Source: Heterobilharzia americana (lineage: Eukaryota > Platyhelminthes > Trematoda > Strigeidida > Schistosomatidae). From it: a stretch of 64,000 bases of DNA. Below are positions 1-12,245 of the stretch, piece after piece. Made by a program: the position numbers and the translations under genes. The stretch lies in the NCBI GenBank assembly GCA_944470555.2, contig OX104128.1:744001-808000 (forward strand), read 5' to 3'. The notes below the pieces were generated by a model that saw only the letters and a program-made list of their open reading frames with translations, did not search any database and had not been told where the DNA came from. Position 1 is the first letter of the stretch. Every line of letters starts with the position of its first letter.

Positions 1-919
1 TTGGATGACATATACATCACTACTTTTCTACTTGCAGTGGTAATGTGAAGTAGTGTGGCGGTATAGACTTATAAACTTTCGTATCAGTTTCTACATCTTT
101 ATTCTATCTGTCTTTCAGTGATAGTTGACAGTCTAGAAGGTTAATGTCATGGAGTTTATTTAACTTAATAATCACAAACCAACAACTTTGTCTACAATCT
201 TGAAATCGAGATCCACTGTATAGTCCTTCTCAGGATATCATTTCAGAGTTATAATACAGAAATAATCTGTACAGTTAATGAAATCTAGTATATAGATGTT
301 TACATATGGACACAACGGTTACTTTATGTGATGAAGGGATGAACATGTTTTGAGATATTACCTCATAGTTTAAAAATAAGTGTCATGAGTCCGGACTACT
401 GATCAATTTACAAACTGTACTAAAATATAACGTTAAAGTACCGTCTGTTCCTAGTGGTTTTCTGTCATTTGGTTTTAATACACAATATAGTTTGGCTTCA
501 AAAACTCTGAATTATAAAAGATGTCAACTTGTATGTGACACGTTGTTTGTGACTACTCATTTTCCGTTAAAAGGATACAGTTAGTAGTGTATCGTAGTTT
601 TTCTTATGTGACAAATGATACATTCTTTCAAAGGAGTTTTCTCTTCTCTTTCCTCATCTTCTCCACTAAATTGTAGTCGTTCTTTGTAAAATATTTGATT
701 CCTTGTAACTGATCCAGTTGATTAAGAACAGATGGTGACTAACATACCTGCCAGGTGTAACTAAGGATAACTACTCTGAGTGGTGTGGTATACAGTTGTG
801 TTACGCTGCGAGTTATAAATTTCCATGTATATATGTAGTTACTAACATTGATAGGCTATTAGGATTGAAGTAGATTAGTTTCGGATAAGCGCATTGTGCT
901 ATGAAAGTATAGTCCAGTA
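1..919. other. non-coding, nothing recognised
   Basis: AT-rich sequence with no convincing open frame, RNA gene or repeat that I can name. It is probably intronic or 5' flanking DNA of the receptor gene whose exons start at 19742. Confidence 0.4.
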
Positions 920-1200
920 TAAGTAGCATACAACTGTTATTATTTATTGACATACTTGTTATTCTCCGTTGTTTTGTTAAATCGAATTGTTCGACCTCTA
1001 TTGGCATATGGACTCTTATGCGGGTGCCTAGATATTGCCTGAGTGTTAATTATGATAATTTGGTTGGTTATGGCTAGCAGAAGAATCCAGTGGGAACAAT
1101 ATCACTGGGTTGCAGGTACATCCAGCTGACGAGTCCCAATTAGGACGCAACGCGCGTCCTAGATTCTTCTGCTAGCCACAACCAACCAGAATTAGCATAC
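920..1200. mobile_element. Sm-alpha-like SINE pieces, inverted pair with hammerhead
   Basis: The left part (920-1090) matches the 3' portion of the Sm-alpha-like family in minus orientation. The right part (1091-1200) is a plus-oriented copy. The ends, near 1061-1090 and 1164-1190, are inverted repeats of about 27 bp with a 2-base insertion and one mismatch. A hammerhead-ribozyme sequence lies at 1121-1167 (+): CTGACGA core, a GTCC/GGAC stem II and a self-complementary CGCGCG stem III followed by TC. The conserved GAAA box reads GCAA here, so self-cleavage is probably lost. Family assignment rests on the known hammerhead of schistosome Sm-alpha repeats. Confidence 0.75.
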
Positions 1201-1499
1201 AACTGTGTTTCATACAGTTTTTTCCCTTGATAAATTTAAATGGACTGACAACAACATGGATCCATTTTATTTCGCAGTTTCTCATCAACTGCTGCTGATG
1301 ACCTAATCATCTGAATTCTACTCACATTAGCTATTTGTTAACATAAATCTTTAACCCTCTTTCACACTTTTTGTGTAACGTTTCTTAATATGTGCGAATA
1401 CATTTATATCCCCCTCTTTTCCAACTTTCGTTCTACGATGCTCGTCTCATTCTTCTGTATATTGGCAAACCTAGCTCTGCATATTTATCTACCCAATTC

Positions 1500-1645
1500 G
1501 TGTGCTTACAAGTATACAAACATTTATGTAGATATTGCCTGAATATTAATTATGGTAATTTACTTGGTTGTGACTAGCACAGGAATCTAGAACGCTCGTT
1601 TCGTCCTATTTGGGACTCGTCATTTGTATGTACCAGCACTCCAGT
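1500..1645 (-). mobile_element. Sm-alpha-like SINE fragment with degenerate hammerhead
   Basis: Minus-strand copy. The hammerhead region at 1582-1632 keeps the GACGA part of the first core box, stem II and GAAA, but the leading C of CUGA is A and the cleavage triplet is GTT rather than GTC. It runs straight into the LINE fragment that follows, so the junction is an insertion or recombination point. Confidence 0.65.
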
Positions 1646-2515
1646 GAGTGATGTTCCCACTTCACTTCACTTACCTGGGAAGTAGGATCAGCCTTGATGG
1701 CTCAGTAGCCGGTGAGACCTCTGCACGGATACAAAAGGCTCGGTTGGCTTTCGCCAACTTACGTCACCTATGGCGCCACCGTGATATCCGTTTGTCTACT
1801 AAAGGTCGCATGTACTGCACAGCAGTCCGCTGTCTTCTACTATATGACTGAAACATAGGCATTGAAGGTGGAAGACATGAGAAGGCTGACTTCAAGTGTT
1901 TGACCACCCCCTTGTCTTCGTAGTATAGGCCGTATTCCATGTGGTCACCACGTGAGTAACTCAGACATCAGGTGTAGAGTTTTAGGGAGAAGAGGTAAAC
2001 TAGCTGACACTGTTGGAACCTTCATCGAGTGAGATGGATGGTTGGGACACGTGTTACGTGTATGCCTAGTCGTCGATTGTCTCGTCACACAATGTTGGCC
2101 GAAGTAGGTGCAGGTTGGGAAAAGGTCCGAGGCGGTCAGACTAAAACATGGCATCAATGTATGAAGTCTCTGACTGTTGGTTTGAGCTTTGTCGGACGAT
2201 ACAGACTAGTTGGTTGTGGTTCATGGGACGAGAGGAACCAGGGGTTGGAGAGTCTAGGCGATTGCATGGCTGAGAACCGATGTCAGTGTTGCAGATGTAT
2301 ACACACATTATCCTCATCTTAACGAGGCTATACCGAATTTCATCATTTTCTCATTTTTCGTTTCTCTTCTTGAGTACTTAATATTTCTTTTGACTGGATT
2401 TTCTTTTCTTCATGTTGTACTTCAGTGCCTTTTTACTTGATGTGGTGATATGAGGTGTGGCAGGCAAGTGGGACCGTTATGCAGTAATGCTTTAGTCCTA
2501 GATTGATCACGGTTT
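1645..2515 (+). pseudogene. YADD-family LINE, 3' end, broken
   Basis: Remnant of the C-terminal reverse-transcriptase region of a non-LTR retrotransposon (called family B here). Visible blocks are 'TYLGSRISLDGS', 'RIQKARLAFANLRHLWR', 'MYCTAVRCLLLYD', then in other frames the equivalents of the 'HRLRWLGH' and 'TKTWHQCMKSLTVGLS' blocks of the better copy at 61805-62815. At least two frame changes separate them (near 1850 and 2030). The 3' untranslated part (from about 2325) is shared with the copies at 13885, 19100 and 61805. Confidence 0.8.
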
Positions 2516-2519
2516 ACAG

Positions 2520-3190
2520 TTTGCCTATCTCTTCTAATGCCAACGCCTTGTCCACTAGACTAGAGAAGCACAATATCCACCTCTTGTACAACGAGTATTA
2601 GTTATTACTATTTACTGATATGCTTGTAATTCTTCGTTGTTTTATTGGATGTTATGTAAGACTGATGCTAAAATTGTTTTAGGTTTTTGAGCAGCTGATG
2701 AAAACCTGCGAAGTGAAATGAATGCATGCTACTCTGGTAATGCTGTTGTTCTCGGTCTATTCAAACATATAACGGTATCTCTTTATACCCAAGCTCCTAG
2801 ATTTGTCACTCAGTAATAGTTCAGAGTTTCACCTTATAAACAACATTAAGCGATTTCAGTAAATTTCTTCTACTGTTATCTGAATAATCGAATCAAACAC
2901 AAAACGTGGAAAGTTGTTTTTTTTTGTTTGTTTATCTTACCGTTGAAAATGAAATATTTTTAATGCTTGTGATTATGAGATATTACATAAGATTATTTTA
3001 CGGAAGTCAACTTAAGGACTCTACAATGAAAACATGATCAGAAATAGGCGAAATTAATGAACCCTATCTTGTTAACAATTTCATTCAATAAAGCAAACTG
3101 ACTGATTAAATCAGTTTAGAATCTTGCATATATGTGCATCGGTTCAAGTTGCCATACTTCATTGTTAGTATACAAAGAACAGATGGATAA
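2520..3190. other. non-coding, nothing recognised
   Basis: AT-rich spacer with short homopolymers. No open frame, RNA gene or named repeat seen. Confidence 0.35.
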
Positions 3191-3194
3191 AAAT

Positions 3195-3880
3195 AGTGAT
3201 ATCAAAGCGGATAAAGTTGTATAGTAGGAAACGAGAAGAGAGAGAGGTGCAGAAAGGAATGTTTATTATTAACATTTTGTACAGTAGTTATCAAATATTG
3301 TACACCTTCCACTAAGACAGTCATTTGCATCATGTGCTTCATTTCCTTTTCTGCCTCTATCTTGATTTGTTCTTAATAACACCCACATTGTCTCGTGCGT
3401 TTCTTTGGACAGAATCTTAACCGATTACTGGCAACTGCCTATAATTTCTGCCGCCTTCTCAACATATACTACTTATATCTATTGTGATCAGCAGCGTCTA
3501 GTAGAGTATGAGGAATAAAGTTTAGTGCGAATATTCAAACTTTAAAAGATGATAAGGAGTGAATACGTCTGCATCATTGTGACCGCTTTTCAGTTATTTC
3601 ACCAAGAATCCTCAACCACTGATTCTTTTCGTCTCAGGAGCCCTAACCAAATAGTCTACATCTCTCTACATGACACAAGCCAGCAATCAGGGACTTCAAA
3701 CACCCTGAAGCCTTTTCGATCCTAATCCAGCCTCCCCTAGCCTAGTATGGTATGTCCGAGTTAAGCGGTGGCTCGACATGCTCAGTACATGTCCAAGCCA
3801 TATCAGTCGACTAAGGTTACCCAATCTTGTCTATCTACTTACCTATCACCTTTATCCTGACCTTAATAATTAGGCAGATG
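3195..3880 (-). pseudogene. decayed LINE 3' region (family C)
   Basis: Read on the minus strand it is related to the C-terminal part of family B but more diverged. Comparable blocks recur at 11290-11890, 42450-42940 and 56780-57610 (-) and at 26490, 34590, 42030 and 45740 (+). Multiple stops are present. It is a relic non-LTR retrotransposon end, not a gene. Confidence 0.6.
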
Positions 3881-4890
3881 TTGAATCATCACGATTGATT
3901 GGATAGAAGTGAGTAAGACATTATCCAGTGGTGTAGATAGTGAAAAAAGATATTTAAAAAACTGCGAATAACAGATAGAGTGTTTTCAAGATTCTCCATA
4001 TATGCCGCTGAAATGTCATTGAAGGTTAACAGGTGTAGATAAGAAGTAAAATGAAAATTTTGTTTAAAGAGTAGACAGTGACAGTTAATAGGATTAGGAG
4101 AAAAGCTATGAAAGGAGTTTGGATCACGAGTTCGAATATCACCTTCTACCTATCGATATTTGGGTAGCCGGGAAGTATTATTAACTCTCATACAAGGTTG
4201 TTGAATGCATTTTAATATTCTCTTTGATAATAGATGTAAAACTTAAAGATTAAACTTTCTACTTGAATAAACTTGACTGAAATTTGATGTAATGAATCAT
4301 CAGTGAACAGTAGATTAATAGTTAGATTATAGATGTGATCCTGTTGTATATTCGAGGTTTTCATAACCACTGGTTTTCTTAACCTGAATTTTTCTATTCT
4401 AATGTATTATTATTGTATAATTGTATAATTTGATACCGTTGACTGTATCTCTTTAGAGTTTTATTTCTTTCTTTCTTGAATGTAGGTTTTTTCATTCCAT
4501 TTTAACGTAAAGTAGTAATAGGTCATAGATAGAAGAATTTTCAAAGTATAATTAGTCTCTGTGTTTTTCTGAATTGAACACTGTGATTAAAGCAGATTTG
4601 GAGCTTCAAGTGGACATGAGCTTTTACCAATCGAAATATGGGAAAAACATTCTGAACTACGATCTGCAACTGTTTTTGTGATATACATACAAAAATGTTT
4701 ACATTCATTTTCGTAACGTAGTCGTATTCTTCTCTCTAACTCTTCATTGTTTACTCCTTATGTTGTGTATGCATGTGAAAAGCCACTGAACTGTCAGTGT
4801 AATGGTTATGTGGATGAGAGAATACTAGTTATGCCAGGTTTGATTTTTTGAAACAAACTTGTGATTGCAGTGAAATTGAGGTCTGTTTAG
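3880..4890. other. non-coding, nothing recognised
   Basis: AT-rich DNA with scattered homopolymers. No coding frame or repeat family could be assigned. Confidence 0.35.
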
Positions 4891-4894
4891 CGAC

Positions 4895-4970
4895 TGGGTC
4901 TCTTAGCTCAGTTGGTAGAGCACTGATACTTTAACCTAGGGGGGGGGGGGTTCAGGTTCAAGTCCTTCTG
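4895..4970 (+). pseudogene. tRNA-like pseudogene (Lys-like)
   Basis: Contains a good pol III A box (TAGCTCAGTTGGTAGAG) and a B box (GGTTCAAGTCC), with TTT at the expected anticodon position. The anticodon stem does not pair and a run of about 12 G interrupts the variable/T-arm region (4939-4950). The acceptor ends do not pair either. It is a decayed tRNA copy or SINE head rather than a working tRNA. Confidence 0.55.
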
Positions 4971-5257
4971 CAGTTCAGGCTTCACTACACCGTACTGAAT
5001 AATTGTTGACCCTTCTCTGCCCGAATAGTATTAAGATTGATTTCTGCCAGACGTCTATTCAACAGTTTATCCTTGCTGTGGTCAGTCCAATAGTAGATGC
5101 TATATACATGTTAGGTCATTTTACTGTAGATCTAATGAACCTCCTTTATTTCTCGAAAATAATGACAGTCAAATAGTGCAGATTATTTAACGTTAATCTG
5201 CAGTGTTGGATACAATTTCTCAAGGATCATGAATTTTATTTACGACTTGGCGTGCAC

Positions 5258-5985
5258 AGTTCTATGTATTATTATTTGTCTTTTGACGTCCTGGTGAAAT
5301 ATAGGGCTTCAGTAGCACACCTCCATTGCACTCTCTTCTCTGCAGTCTTTCATTTCCTCCGCACATGTCACCCTCTCCTCAGACGCCCAACTCGTCGTTT
5401 CCCATTTGGATTCCACTCGAGTCCATGGATGGCCTGACGCGTGATGTCCCCAATCGGTCTTCTCAGTGTATATCTAATCCATCTCAACTTTCTTCTACAT
5501 ATTTTTGGGGCGGTAGGTTCTTGGTTGGTTTGTTGGCAGCCAGCCAGAGTTCCTTGTTGCTTATTCTTATTATTCTGGCCATCCATCTAATCTTATGTAT
5601 CGAGTGAGCGTAGGCGGCCGCTGTTGATGTGATGGTATGCCTGTAGTTTGTTGGAAGTGCTTCTCGTGACGCACCAAGTCTCTGAACCATCACATAGAAT
5701 CACTGACTTGATTGATATTAGTGTTGGAAATCCGGATGTTGTTTACGCCTTATGCTGAGTGGAGTGGAGTGCAGTAGATCTCCACACTGATTATTTTAGA
5801 CTAGTGAAAGCCTGTTTTGCTGTCTTTCCGATCATGGCTTTGACATCCTCATCTGTGCCGCCTGCAGTTGAAACGATGCTGCCTAGGTAGTCAGATAGCT
5901 GAAAGAGACAACTTCCTTTAGATTTCTCTTGTTGATGGTGATTGATGCTTGTTGTGTGTGGATGCCTCAATATTAGCAATCATTT
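5258..5985 (-). pseudogene. RTE/SR2-like LINE 3' fragment (copy A1)
   Basis: On the minus strand it encodes the C-terminal region shared by family A: 'KLRWIRYTLRRPIGDITRQA' followed by a 'WNPNGKRRVGR' block (5368-5586), with an upstream block at 5791-5979 that includes 'GTDEDVKAMIGKTAKQAF'. Frames are interrupted between these blocks. The 3' end (around 5264) abuts ATTATT-type sequence, as in other copies, which fits the microsatellite tails of RTE elements. Confidence 0.8.
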
Positions 5986-6215
5986 GAGTTGGATAGTAGT
6001 TGCCGACCAGTTTGGTCCAGTGAACGACGAGAATCTAACGGTCACCCAAGGATTGACTGTCGTAACTAAGATGTTTGAAGTGATGGGTGTTGGGTTCTAC
6101 GGTCAATGGGAACACTATCACTCACTCACTCACAATTGGAGACAGATTAATTCAGCTGTTGAGTCCCAAATAGAGTGAAATCTGCATCTTGGATTTTACT
6201 GTTAGCCACACAATC
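5985..6215 (+). mobile_element. Sm-alpha-like SINE, degenerate hammerhead
   Basis: Shares the body of the Sm-alpha-like family, including the tRNA-like 'GTGATGGGTGTTGGGTTC' section. At 6152-6195 the hammerhead core is CTGTTGA instead of CTGANGA and stem II is broken, so it should be inactive. It begins at the 5' limit of the RTE copy A1. Confidence 0.7.
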
Positions 6216-6899
6216 CTTTACTGCAAATTGTTGTACTGTTTTATAGTCGCCAACAGTTTTCTATGTATGAACTTTATTCATTCTTGGTTACTAGCCCCCA
6301 CTGTCGTCAGCACGATAAGCGCCGTTGAATATTTCACTGAGGTAATTATTGTAACCGACTATATATATATGTCCCTTTTTGCTATCTGACCTTTCTAAGT
6401 GGGCGGTATCACAGTAAGATTTTTCAATCGATAATATATATTTTTCCCATTCATTTATTCATTCAATTTTTGAAGAAATTTTTCTTCCATTGTTTATTAT
6501 TTTAGTCATATTGGGTTTTTTTTTGTATTATTCATTGACAATGTTTGTTGTTTTTGTCACTACGTACTATCGATTTTCTGAAAATGAATAATCAAGTAGA
6601 CATACTCTATGTTGAGTGTGAAATTTCTAATGGTCAACATGGTTTAAATGAAGGCTGGTCATAGAAATCCTTGGTTATCGAAACTTTTTATTGAAGTTTA
6701 GCGAAAATAATTGTTTTCATTAAAACACGGAAATGAAATGGATGAGATCATTTCAGTGTACTGTTTTCCTCTGGCTTACACCCTTACTCTTACTCACAAG
6801 CACATAAATACTTTAGCAAACATGGTATGAAGCAGCGGGTTCGAAAGTGAGGTTAAAGGCCACCCTAACAACAACTGAAATAACCAATTAACCTTTCCT

Positions 6900-8200
6900 G
6901 GAGAGACTAAAGGATGCGCTAGATTCAAAATTACGACCGGAACAGACTAGATGGCTGGTTTCAGGAAGAACAAATCATATGCGGATCAAATTACAACGCG
7001 ATGCTATGCATCATCATACAACAGAGTATACAATGGCAGTCAATTCTCTACCTCAACTCAACTTCATTGACTTTGAAAAGGCCTTCGACAGCATCGATCG
7101 AGAAGTAATTTGGCAGTTGCTTCAACACTACGCTTTTAGTGACACAAACCTTTATCAACCTCATTCAACAATTATAGGAAGACGCCGCATGCCAAGTGTG
7201 ATTAACAAAGAAAAGCTCAATGACGCGTTTGAAGTGGAGACAGGGGACAGGAGTGAGACGCCTGCCACTTACCATCACCGATGATCTTCGTGATTGTGGT
7301 CGACTGGACTGGACTAGACTGGATCACGCAACAAACTGTGAGGAGCTGTAAGAGGATGGACATAGGCTGACTGGATCGAGGAAAAGATTTCCGGAAGAAA
7401 ATTTGGATTTCACAACCGATGATGATTTATGTCTAATGTTTTACGTTGCACAAACTCTTAAGTCTACAGGCGAAAGCTAACAAGTTGACAGAAGCGGCAG
7501 GGCATCAGTCAGCATGAAGGGCAGTAACCTAAAAGAAGTAGCCTTTTTCACCCACCTAGACAAGGCAGCATCGTTTCAACTACAGCCGGCGAAGGCGGCA
7601 CAAATGAGGATGTCAAAGTCAGGATCGGAAAGACACCAAGACGGGCCTTCACTAATCTGAAATTAGTGTGGAGATCTACTGCACTGCGCTCAGCATAAAG
7701 CGTTAACAGGATCCGGACTTTCAACACTAATTTAGTCAAGTAGATCAGTGATTCTATTTGATGGTTCAGAAACTTGGAGTGTTATGCAAAGCATTTCCAA
7801 TAAACTACACACATTCATCCACAGCTGCCTACTCTGGCTCGATATTCAAGATCAAATCAGATGGCCAGAATAAGCAACAAGGAACTCTGAAAGGCTGCCA
7901 ACAAACCAACCAACAAATATGCAGTAGCAGGAAATGGAGATGGATTGGGTATACACTGAGAAGGCCGATTGGGGACATCACGCACCAGGCCAGCCAGGCA
8001 CTCGAGTGGAATTCGAAGGGGAAACGATGAGTTGAGTGTCTGATACGAGGGTGACATGGAGGAGATGGTGTGAGGAAGAAATTAAAGCTTGTGGGCAGTC
8101 GGGTTGGGCAGTCAGGTTGGAAAGACTTCAGAGAAGAGAGTGGAATGGAGGTGTGCTACTGAAGCCCTATGTTCCACTAGGAACCCAAGTTGAAAATAAT
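6900..8200 (+). pseudogene. RTE/SR2-like LINE, RT plus C-terminus (copy A2)
   Basis: The most 5'-extended plus copy of family A. At 7060-7108 it keeps reverse-transcriptase motif A ('FIDFEKAFDSIDREV'), with both the catalytic Asp and the FDS block. The motif C region is at 7403-7438 and reads D-F-T-T-D-D-D-L-C. The C-terminal 'RWIGYTLRRPIGDITHQA' block is at about 7935-7990, and the element ends with AATAATA near 8195. Several frameshifts and stops separate these blocks, so it is dead. Confidence 0.85.
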
Positions 8201-8986
8201 AATACTTTGATGAAAATCTGCCTTTCCAACCGAAATGAAGGAACCGAATTGGTTATTTCGATCGTTATTCTAGGACTAGCCTTTAAAGAGTAGCCTAGGG
8301 ATTAAGTATTTGATATCTGTTTTGTCATTATTTTCTCAATTGTATCAATCAATAATGTAAAGATTGAAAAAAAAACAAATCGGAAATAAAATTTGACCTG
8401 CCTCTTTTTCACACATTGTTTTCCGACATTGGTGTTGCTAAACGCAATTCAACATCTGAATGTATATTGTGTTCGTTTGAGTCTGTTAGAATTGCCTTAA
8501 GGAATTTGTTTATTTATCGTTATGTTGTTGTTCTACCAGTGTCAACATCTAAGCTGATTGAACCTTTCCACGATGGTAATCGAGTTTTATCGATTATCAT
8601 TAAGTGGCGATTGAGGTTTTTTTGTGTGGTGTGTAGTATGTGTGTGTGTGTTGATTGCTATGCCTATGTACTATCGGTCATCGTACTTTTTTTTCTATCA
8701 TAAGAACACGCAATTGATGCGTGATGCGTGTCTGTCATTGTTGCTTGTAGAATTTGTGTTCAATAGTAACAGAATTGAAATATCCTTTGCATCGGCCTAG
8801 TTAATGTGATGTGATAATGGTTATTGTTACAATCATCTTTTTGTTAAAAGCTGTTTGTTTTTGTTTTTGCAAAACTTTGAAATTTTTTATATATTTATAC
8901 TACAAAATTTCTGGTGACCATGAAAGAGATAATCAAGTCAAGCAGTGATGCCTTGTTTTTAAGAAAAAAAATAAAATAAAGAATTT
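8200..8986. other. non-coding, nothing recognised
   Basis: AT-rich. An open stretch at 8416-8703 has no recognisable domain and a Cys/Phe-rich, simple-sequence character at its end. I do not call it a gene. Confidence 0.35.
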
Positions 8987-9290
8987 CAAGTTGTTATTCA
9001 TCGAAGACTGACATCAGTTGGCGGAACAAAGGGAACCTGGGAGCACTGGACAGCTGTTTCGTCCTAGTATGGGACTCCTCAACAGTGCGCACCCACGACC
9101 CCACCAGCAGGGATCGAACCCACGACCTTCAGGTTCCGCGACCAGCGCGTTACCATTGAGCTAGCCACTGGGTCAGAATCCAATGCTCCATATTTCCAAC
9201 TTCTGTTAGCTCAGGATATAGCGCAACCGCCACCTAATGTCATCGTTGAGTATTTGTCCTCACGGCCATCAGGCTTGACTCCACCGGTCA
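8987..9290 (-). mobile_element. tRNA-like hammerhead element (family H), minus copy
   Basis: Starts with the family's terminal repeat (CAAGTTGTTATTCATC). The hammerhead sequence at 9043-9088 (-) has perfect 6-bp stem I arms (GCACTG/CAGTGC), stem II GTCC/GGAC, GAAA, and CAGCTG as stem III. The core begins TTGA instead of CTGA, a change expected to abolish cleavage. A tRNA-like section with B box GGTTCGATCCC follows (9095-9180, minus). No right-hand arm is seen, so the copy is truncated. Confidence 0.75.
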
Positions 9291-9299
9291 CGACTTGTC

Positions 9300-9985
9300 A
9301 TTGGAACTTCGGGAATACTTCTCGAAGCTAGTCACCAACGAGCACCAGTCGGTGAAATCTCTCATAGTTGGTTAGGATTATTTTCTCCAGTCAACCGATT
9401 AGGAGATGGGTAAGGATAAACTACTGCTTTGAGCCAGTTAGAAAGGCACCTTAGAGGTAGATATGGTAATCCATCCCAAAGTACCGACAATCTTTTTATA
9501 CATATTTGATACCATTATCATCTGATGGAATCGTTGAACAGACAATTTTCATAACAGTCATAAAACTTTCAAACTATATCCAATAAGATGGGTAACTAGA
9601 AATATATGATCCGTATATTTGTTAGTTGTTATTTAATAGAGGTGAAACGCGAACAAACTTGTTAAATTTGTGTATTACAGTAATTAAGTCGACATTTGAT
9701 TGTTGAATCTAAGTTATATCAAGGAACTGAAGAGTTTTCTGGATAGCAGAGATGGATAAGAACAAATCCTATTTCATCTTCATTGATTTTATACTCTTTA
9801 GTACTTTATTATTCTAGCTTTATTTATTTTCTAATGTTTACTGATGTTTTTATTCGTTTGAATTTATTTCTTAGAATTAAATTAGGTGTCCAGATCATCT
9901 TGACCTGGCTAGCTAACACTGCTGATCGGTATGAGTGGCCTACAAGTGTACTCATGTCTTTTTGAGGGAGTTGTGGAGATTTGCA
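9300..9985. other. non-coding, nothing recognised
   Basis: AT-rich spacer between two family H elements, with no coding or repeat signal that I can assign. Confidence 0.35.
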
Positions 9986-9990
9986 AATAT

Positions 9991-10244
9991 TTCAAGTTGT
10001 TATTCATCGGAGACTGACAGAAGTTAACAGAAGTTGAAAATATGGAGCATTGGATTCTGACCCAGTGGCTCAATGGTAACGCGCTGGCGGCGGGACCTGA
10101 AGGTCGCGGGTTCGATCCCTGCTGGTGTGGTCGTGGGTGCGCACTGCTGAGGAGTCCCATACTAGGACAAAACAGCTGTCCAGTGCTCCCAGGTTTCTTT
10201 TGTTCCTCCAACTGATGTCAGTCTCCGATGAATAACAACTTGAA
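9991..10244 (+). mobile_element. family H tRNA-like hammerhead element with inverted ends
   Basis: A compact copy bounded by perfect terminal inverted repeats of about 27-29 bp (9991-10019 and 10216-10244). Inside are a tRNA-like region (A box TGGCTCAATGGTAACG, B box GGTTCGATCCC) and a hammerhead at 10141-10186: stem I GCACTG/CAGTGC, CTGAGGA, stem II GTCC/GGAC, stem III CAGCTG, cleavage triplet GTC. The GAAA box reads AAAA in this copy (first G lost), so activity is doubtful. The left arm lacks its hammerhead, an internal deletion compared with 44603-45032. Confidence 0.8.
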
Positions 10245-10384
10245 GTACTCATGTCTATCATTTTTAGTTGATACTTTTCACCTCCTGTACATATTTGCCT
10301 AGATAACATACTTTTAAACAGCATATAGGTCCGCATAATTTATACGAAATATTATTATTATTATTATTATTGTTATCACTACTG

Positions 10385-10600
10385 CGTGATGATTGAAGAT
10401 GAAATGGAAATTTGGACCACGGCCGGATTCGAACCAACGACCACCGGGTTTCCCACCGGATGCTCTACCAACTGAGCTACGATGTCCGGCTACTGACCAG
10501 ATTTTTATTTCACTTCAGTCATCACCCACTATCAACACTAGTCTACCAAATCACGGCTATCTCACTCGGATAGTCAAAATGATAATCAATATGATACTTC
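10385..10600 (-). mobile_element. tRNA-derived SINE (family T), minus copy
   Basis: On the minus strand the order is A box (TAGCTCAGTTGGTAGAG), a codon-like core and B box (GGTTCGAATCC), preceded by 'GTGAAATAAAAATCTGGTC' and followed by a shared body. The + strand end near 10560-10580 carries the family's short hairpin-forming end, here with two extra bases. Pol III promoter boxes are intact in sequence. Confidence 0.75.
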
Positions 10601-10639
10601 CCCTCAAGGTCAACTAGATTTCGATTGGTATGAGAAGTC

Positions 10640-10925
10640 GTGACTAGGTAGACAGTGTGAATACGATCAAACGGGTAGTAAAGCGTCACGAATTCACATG
10701 GCAGTCCTTGTTCTAAATCCATGGTGATTGAAGTGAAATAAAAATCTGGTCAGCAGTCGGACATCTTAGCGTAGCTCAGTTGGTAGAGAGAGCATCGGGG
10801 CGGGACCCCGGTGGTCGCTGGTTCGAATCCGGCCATGGTCCAAACCCTCATTTCACCCACAATCATCATCCAGTATAAATACTAGTCTCCCAAACCACGG
10901 CTATCTCAGATAGTCAAAATGATGT
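10640..10925 (+). mobile_element. tRNA-derived SINE (family T), plus copy
   Basis: Plus-oriented partner of the preceding copy. It has the upstream section with CGTCACGAATTCACATGG, then an intact A box, a GC-rich core and B box GGTTCGAATCC, and ends in the palindromic CTATCTCAGATAG. Together with 10385-10600 it forms a head-to-head pair. Confidence 0.75.
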
Positions 10926-11189
10926 CATCAATTAGCTTCGTCTGTGAATTTTTGCACAGCAAGAATAACAAACATTGTACGGTGAATCGAGACGAAAGGA
11001 ATCATTGATTGAGGATTCTTGGTGAAATAGCTGAAATTCGGTTGTAACGGCGCAGATTTATTCTCTCTTTGACGTCTTCTAAAGGTTGAATATTTGCAGG
11101 AGTACGATTACAGTTCAAGGTGGTAAGGAATCTATCAAACAAGGAGATCAACAAGTATCGGATAAAAGGTGGATGAATTAAACCTAGAA

Positions 11190-11890
11190 GAAATATATGG
11201 CACCGAGTGAAAAGTTGACATTAGATATAAGTTATATTTGTACAAATCTCAGCGTGTTTGGAATAAGAAATTCCAACATTTCGAACAGAAGTCTTGTACG
11301 AAGTTCTCCATGGAAATAGAACAGGTGGATAAAAACAGAGTGATATCAAAGTAAATACAGTTGTTTGAGAGAATAAACAATCTGAAGATTAAGGTTACTG
11401 CGAATATTCAAGCTTTAGGAGATGCTAAGGAGTAAATACATCTGCACCATTGTGACCGATTTTCCGTCATTTCACCAACAGTCCTCAACTACTTGTTTCT
11501 TTCGTCTCGGGGACTCTAACCGCGCAGTCTACATCTCCCCTCACACGGTTGAGACCTACAGTTTGGAACTTCACCGACTGGTGTAACGTCTTGGTTTGGC
11601 TACTCTGAACCCTTTTCCAAACTAATCCAGGCTCCCTTAGCATGGGACGTCGTCGCGATCAGCAGTGGCTGGACAAGGGAGTGCATCTCCAAGCTATCTT
11701 AGTCGAGTAAAGTTCACAACTTCAGTCGACTTGCCTATCTCGCCTAATACCTTTCGCCTGACTTCAATATTGCTCATACGGTAATTCTACCAAACGCGAG
11801 CAATACTAAAAACACACCTATGGTCAAAAACCTGTAGTCTCTTCATATCTTCTACTTCTAACGAGCGGTGCTACTAAGACACATGATCGA
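11190..11890 (-). pseudogene. decayed LINE 3' region (family C) plus a dispersed tail
   Basis: Minus-strand LINE relic related to 3195-3880. The outer part (11200-11290) matches, in opposite orientation, sequence near 51370-51490, so it is a second dispersed repeat fused to the LINE end. No open frame survives. Confidence 0.55.
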
Positions 11891-12054
11891 AACTTTGTAA
11901 CCGCTTTATATCCTACTTTTTGCGATAAATTTTATTATTAGTTGACACCATCTGCTTTCTGTGAATTCTCGCATTTCTAGGAAACAGTTGTAAGTTTTTA
12001 ATGCGAGATATTAAAATGATAGTTAATATAAAGGGTTACGAGACTATATGACAT

Positions 12055-12245
12055 AACAGAACACACTCAGCCACCTTGTGCATATTCGTGCAGTTGACAA
12101 TGAGCCACACCTATTGTGTGAGGTCTGGTGATAATACCTAGCTGCCCTAATCTCAATAGGTAGGGCAGGGTTCGAACCCGTGACCCACTGGTTAATAATC
12201 GTCTCCATAAACTACTGAGCCGTAGTGTGACTGGGGCTACGGAAT
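12055..12245 (-). mobile_element. tRNA-like SINE (family Q), minus copy
   Basis: Repeat with a B-box-like GGTTCGAACCC on the minus strand inside 'GGGTTCGAACCCGTGACC'. The same body recurs at 20935-21110, 25880-26080, 29420-29600, 35400-35575 and 63395-63470. It is a tRNA-related interspersed repeat; the exact tRNA origin is unclear. Confidence 0.6.

Noticed and set aside
4895..4970. Functional tRNA-Lys gene
   Set aside because: Anticodon and acceptor stems do not pair and a 12-G run disrupts the body.
8416..8703. Small secreted or membrane protein (95 codons)
   Set aside because: No signal peptide, domain or codon-use support; low-complexity TGTG end; no second line of evidence.
10385..10925. 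Pair of genuine tRNA genes
   Set aside because: A and B boxes are good, but the flanking body recurs at several other sites, so these are tRNA-derived SINEs.
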